Assembly (NCBI GenBank): GCA_019636835.1
Contig: JAHBWU010000042.1
Coordinates: 1 to 35,333, forward strand
Direction: 5' to 3'
DNA length: 35,333 nt
DNA from: Nitrospira sp.
GTDB taxonomy: Bacteria; Nitrospirota; Nitrospiria; Nitrospirales; Nitrospiraceae
Below the pieces are notes generated by a model, which made no database searches, had not been told where the DNA came from, and saw nothing but the letters and a program-made list of their open reading frames with translations. How positions within the stretch are numbered: position 1 is the first letter of the stretch; every line of letters begins with the position of its first letter. The translations under genes and the position numbers were made by a program. This document shows positions 32,883 through 35,333 of this stretch, piece by piece.

Positions 32883-33458
32883 TCAATGTTTCTTGTCCTT
32901 CTGCATGATCTTGTCGGTCCATGCCAACAAGATGGCAGAGGCTAAGAAGGTCATGTGGATGAAGATCTTCCACTTCAGATGTTCCGGATTTTCATTGGCG
33001 ACATCGACAAATCCCTTCAATAAATGAATACTGGAGATGCCGATCAAGGAAGCCGCCAACTTGATCTTGATGGTGCCGGGATCGACGTGGGTAAGCCAGT
33101 CCGGTCGGTCCGGATGGTGCTCCAAATCCAGTTTGCTGACAAACGTTGCGTACCCCCCTATCACAACCATGGTCAGCAGATTAGCGACCATCGTGACATC
33201 GATCAGCCCCAGGACTCCCAGCATGAATGCCGTTTCTTCCATCTTGTTGATATGGGTCACCATTTCCCAGAGCTCAAGGAGAAATTTGTATGCGTAGAGC
33301 AGTTCCGCCACGATGAGTCCGGCATAAAGCGGGGCTTGAATCCATCGACTGGCAAAGACAATGGATTCGAAAAATGCCTCGACTTGATTGCTGGCTGAGT
33401 GAGAGGGCTTCAGTGCTCCATGAGCCCCTCGGGACTCGGGCGAATGAGAATCGGACAT
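32883..33458 (-). CDS. YqhA/UPF0114 family membrane protein
   Basis: A 191-aa inner-membrane protein of a widespread family with no settled function. Hydrophobic helices lie at about residues 42-64, 79-104, 131-151 and 164-185. Polar family segments are VSKLDLEHHPDRPDWLTHVDPGTIKIKLAASL, with the acid/His-rich loop, and SSIHLLKGFV. A Ser-rich tail precedes helix 1. AGGAGG lies 5 bases before the ATG at 33458. The gene lies alone on the minus strand between the broken receiver and the two-component pair. The 200 bases upstream (33459-33659) show nothing beyond this ribosome binding site. Confidence 0.88.
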   Translation of the reverse strand: MSDSHSPESRGAHGALKPSHSASNQVEAFFESIVFASRWIQAPLYAGLIVAELLYAYKFLLELWEMVTHINKMEETAFMLGVLGLIDVTMVANLLTMVVIGGYATFVSKLDLEHHPDRPDWLTHVDPGTIKIKLAASLIGISSIHLLKGFVDVANENPEHLKWKIFIHMTFLASAILLAWTDKIMQKDKKH

Positions 33459-33659
33459 CAAAACCTCCTACCACTCCAACGATGACATGCCTCCAGTGAC
33501 GACTCGACGGCGAGGCGTATCCTAGTCAGTGGACTCAAAGCTGTCAATTCAATGCTTTGTCCTGTTCGTGGGCCGGGTGAGTGGTGTAGAGAGTGATTGG
33601 ACGGATGGGGACTTGATCCGCGATACGACTGAGCCTTCCCGCGCGGTCACAGGCGAGCA

Positions 33660-34391
33660 TCAACAAGAGTTGAGATGAGGGGTCGTCCTCTCACGGTCAG
33701 GTTTTCCCGGTTCAGTGAGTTTCGATGGGCACATGGCCCCTGAGCCCTTGAAGCTCCCGGCATAGAAGGCAGCGATCTGGGACCGGCGTCCGATGTTCAG
33801 TTTTGAATAGATATTCGCGAGGTAGTTTTTGACGGTCTTTTCGCTTAACCGCAGATCATGGGCGATCTCTTTATTCGTGAGGCCGTCAGCCACCAAGGGC
33901 AGAAGACGTTGCTCTTGTGGAGAAAGGAGAGGGCGCTTTGATTGCCCCGCCTCACTATACACATAACTCAACTCAAGTGTATGTTTCGTCAAGCGAGGGT
34001 CGATGAGAGTCTGCCCCGAGGCTACGGTTCGAATGGCACGGATCAGGGCATTTGAAGCAATGTCCTTCAGAATGTAGCCCTGAGCCCCGGAAAGGATGGC
34101 CTCAAGTACGGTATGGTCGTCGGCAAAACTCGTCAAAAACAACACGCGAGTATCGGGGCACTTGGCAAGAATCTCGCGCGCAGCATCCACCCCACTGCCG
34201 TCCGGCAGTCGGATGTCGAGTAATACGAGGTCCGGTTTAAGACGGCAGCAGAGTTTCTTCGCCTCTTCCATCCGCCCACCTTGACCCACAACCTTCATGC
34301 CGGGTGTCAAATTGAGGACGGCACAAAGTCCGATACGCACGACTTCATGATCATCCACAAGGACCAGCCGAATCGGTTTGGACTTATTCAT
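33660..34391 (-). CDS. NarL/FixJ-family response regulator
   Basis: A 243-aa DNA-binding regulator. The receiver domain has Asp13/Asp14, phosphoacceptor Asp59 (LLDIRLPDGSG), Thr87 (FLTSF) and Lys109 (ILKD). A linker follows, then a LuxR-type helix-turn-helix (about 155-212): LSPQEQRLLPLVADGLTNKEIAHDLRLSEKTVKNYLANIYSKL. The last 25 residues are a basic, disordered tail. Its ATG overlaps the end of the kinase gene by eight bases (stop TAA within ATGAATAA), so they are coupled and surely a cognate pair. Target genes cannot be read from the window. Confidence 0.95.
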   Translation of the reverse strand: MNKSKPIRLVLVDDHEVVRIGLCAVLNLTPGMKVVGQGGRMEEAKKLCCRLKPDLVLLDIRLPDGSGVDAAREILAKCPDTRVLFLTSFADDHTVLEAILSGAQGYILKDIASNALIRAIRTVASGQTLIDPRLTKHTLELSYVYSEAGQSKRPLLSPQEQRLLPLVADGLTNKEIAHDLRLSEKTVKNYLANIYSKLNIGRRSQIAAFYAGSFKGSGAMCPSKLTEPGKPDRERTTPHLNSC

Positions 34392-35333
34392 ACACGTTTC
34401 CCTTCTTCAGCGGAACATCGACCAGGACACTGGTTCCCTTTCCCGGCGCGCTCTCCAGCGTAAAGGTGGCGGAGATTTGCTTGGCCCGGGCGGCCATGTT
34501 GTCTAATCCATGACCAGCGCGGCGTTTGCGTTTGGTGGAAAATCCAACCCCATTGTCGCCGATGATCAGGTGGATTGCGTTATCCGCCAGATTGAGGCGA
34601 ACCCACCGATGGGACGCGCGTGCATGGCGAATGCTGTTGCTGAGGGCTTCTCGCACGATGTTGAGTAATTGTTCTCCCAGCTTGGGGGTGATGAAGGATA
34701 ATACCGGATTTGTGAGGTCCAGTTCAGGTATGGATCGGCCGGCGCCGGACATCGACGCAATGAGTTGCCGCAAGGCCTGTCCGAAGTCCGGCTCAGCCGC
34801 GGTGCGCTGTGTCAGCATGGCAATGAATCGCCGAACATCGAGCATCAGACCATTCAGTTGGCCGACGGCTTGAGTCATATGGATTTTGGACCGCCGCGGC
34901 GACTTCCCCATCGACAACTTGCCGGCTTCCAACTGCATACCGACGGCGTAGAGGGCTTGCAAAATATTGTCGTGCAAGTCTCGGCTCAAGCGTTCACGTT
35001 CTTCCATCGCAAGTTTGCGCTCGGTAATGTCTTGAACAGCGGCAAGAAGGAGCGGCCCGGCATGACCTGATAATTCCACGCGAATAGCTTTGACTGAGAC
35101 CCAAATAATTTCACCGGACTTACGAATGTATCGCTTCTCGTAGGTATATTCTGATCGAATCCCTCGGAAAAACTCGTCCGTCAACACGATGTTGGCGGAA
35201 AGATCTTCGGGGTGCGTATAGAGGGCATACGTACTGCCGATCACTTCACGTTCTTCATATCCGGTCAGCTCGCAAAAAGCTTTGTTGGCGCTGATCGCGC
35301 GCCAGTTGTCATCGAGAATACAGAGCCCGACAG
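34384..35333 (-). CDS. PAS-domain sensor histidine kinase, partial at right edge
   Basis: The open frame continues through 35333, so the 5' part of the gene is outside the window. The visible part starts in a PAS domain (VGLCILDDNWRAISANKAFCELTG) with its C-terminal cap (YIRKSGEIIWVSVKAIRV to VQDITERK). A HisKA_3 dimerisation domain follows, with the phosphoacceptor His in ERLSRDLHDNILQAL. The ATPase domain has the N box REALSNSIRHA, G1 DNGVGF and G2 GHGLDNMAARA. This is the kinase class that pairs with NarL-type regulators, and the overlapping regulator is its partner. No membrane segment is seen in the visible part; the PAS may sense redox or a small ligand. Confidence 0.93.
   Translation of the reverse strand, partial: VGLCILDDNWRAISANKAFCELTGYEEREVIGSTYALYTHPEDLSANIVLTDEFFRGIRSEYTYEKRYIRKSGEIIWVSVKAIRVELSGHAGPLLLAAVQDITERKLAMEERERLSRDLHDNILQALYAVGMQLEAGKLSMGKSPRRSKIHMTQAVGQLNGLMLDVRRFIAMLTQRTAAEPDFGQALRQLIASMSGAGRSIPELDLTNPVLSFITPKLGEQLLNIVREALSNSIRHARASHRWVRLNLADNAIHLIIGDNGVGFSTKRKRRAGHGLDNMAARAKQISATFTLESAPGKGTSVLVDVPLKKGNVYE

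Overview
The window looks like a piece of a Gram-negative chromosome with fairly high GC (about 55-60% in most genes), probably from a Nitrospira-like member of the Nitrospirota. This placement is an inference from gene content: Pal, LolA and an outer-membrane porin show a diderm cell; a radical SAM/SPASM protein of the NirJ/AhbD type sits beside universal stress proteins; Pst permeases are of the long form; and 7-bp tandem repeats lie between and inside genes. No rRNA, tRNA, CRISPR array, transposase or phage gene was seen.

Layout. (1) 1-2.9 kb holds small envelope and housekeeping genes: pal, a PilZ protein, two very small genes, msrA and a one-pass membrane protein. (2) 2.97-12.3 kb is a phosphate-starvation block: a minus-strand lipoprotein, an OprP/OprO-type porin, then pstS-pstC-pstA-pstB-phoU. 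GTAAC-like units spaced exactly 11 bp apart lie upstream of pstS, upstream of the lipoprotein (minus orientation) and, more degenerate, upstream of the porin. I read these as PhoB boxes of one regulon. (3) 12.4-16.7 kb has ftsK overlapping lolA, a 2OG-Fe(II) oxygenase and a single-domain response regulator.

(4) 17.1-23.8 kb is a minus-strand series, in transcription order ubiE, a B12-type radical SAM protein, a 688-aa universal stress protein fusion, a SPASM radical SAM protein, and a small four-helix membrane protein. Four copies of a domain resembling the C-terminal module of dark-operative protochlorophyllide reductase (PCP_red) occur here: three in the stress-protein fusion, where they flank a rubredoxin-like zinc or iron site, and one at the end of the SPASM protein. 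This is the best candidate in the window for an undescribed system, perhaps in tetrapyrrole or redox metabolism.

(5) 24.0-32.4 kb has a MutL-like GHKL ATPase, a UvrA lacking most of its insertion domain, a low-GC HNH nuclease gene preceded by a long inverted repeat and a palindrome, and a HerA-like ATPase with an in-frame intergenic-type heptad repeat inside it. (6) 32.4-35.3 kb has a decayed response-regulator gene, a YqhA-family membrane protein, and a NarL-type response regulator overlapping a PAS histidine kinase that runs off the right edge.

Stretches of more than 300 bases without a confident gene are 1-315 (nothing recognised), 3658-4418 (two Pho-type boxes and a coding remnant) and 28243-28609 (long hairpin and palindrome).
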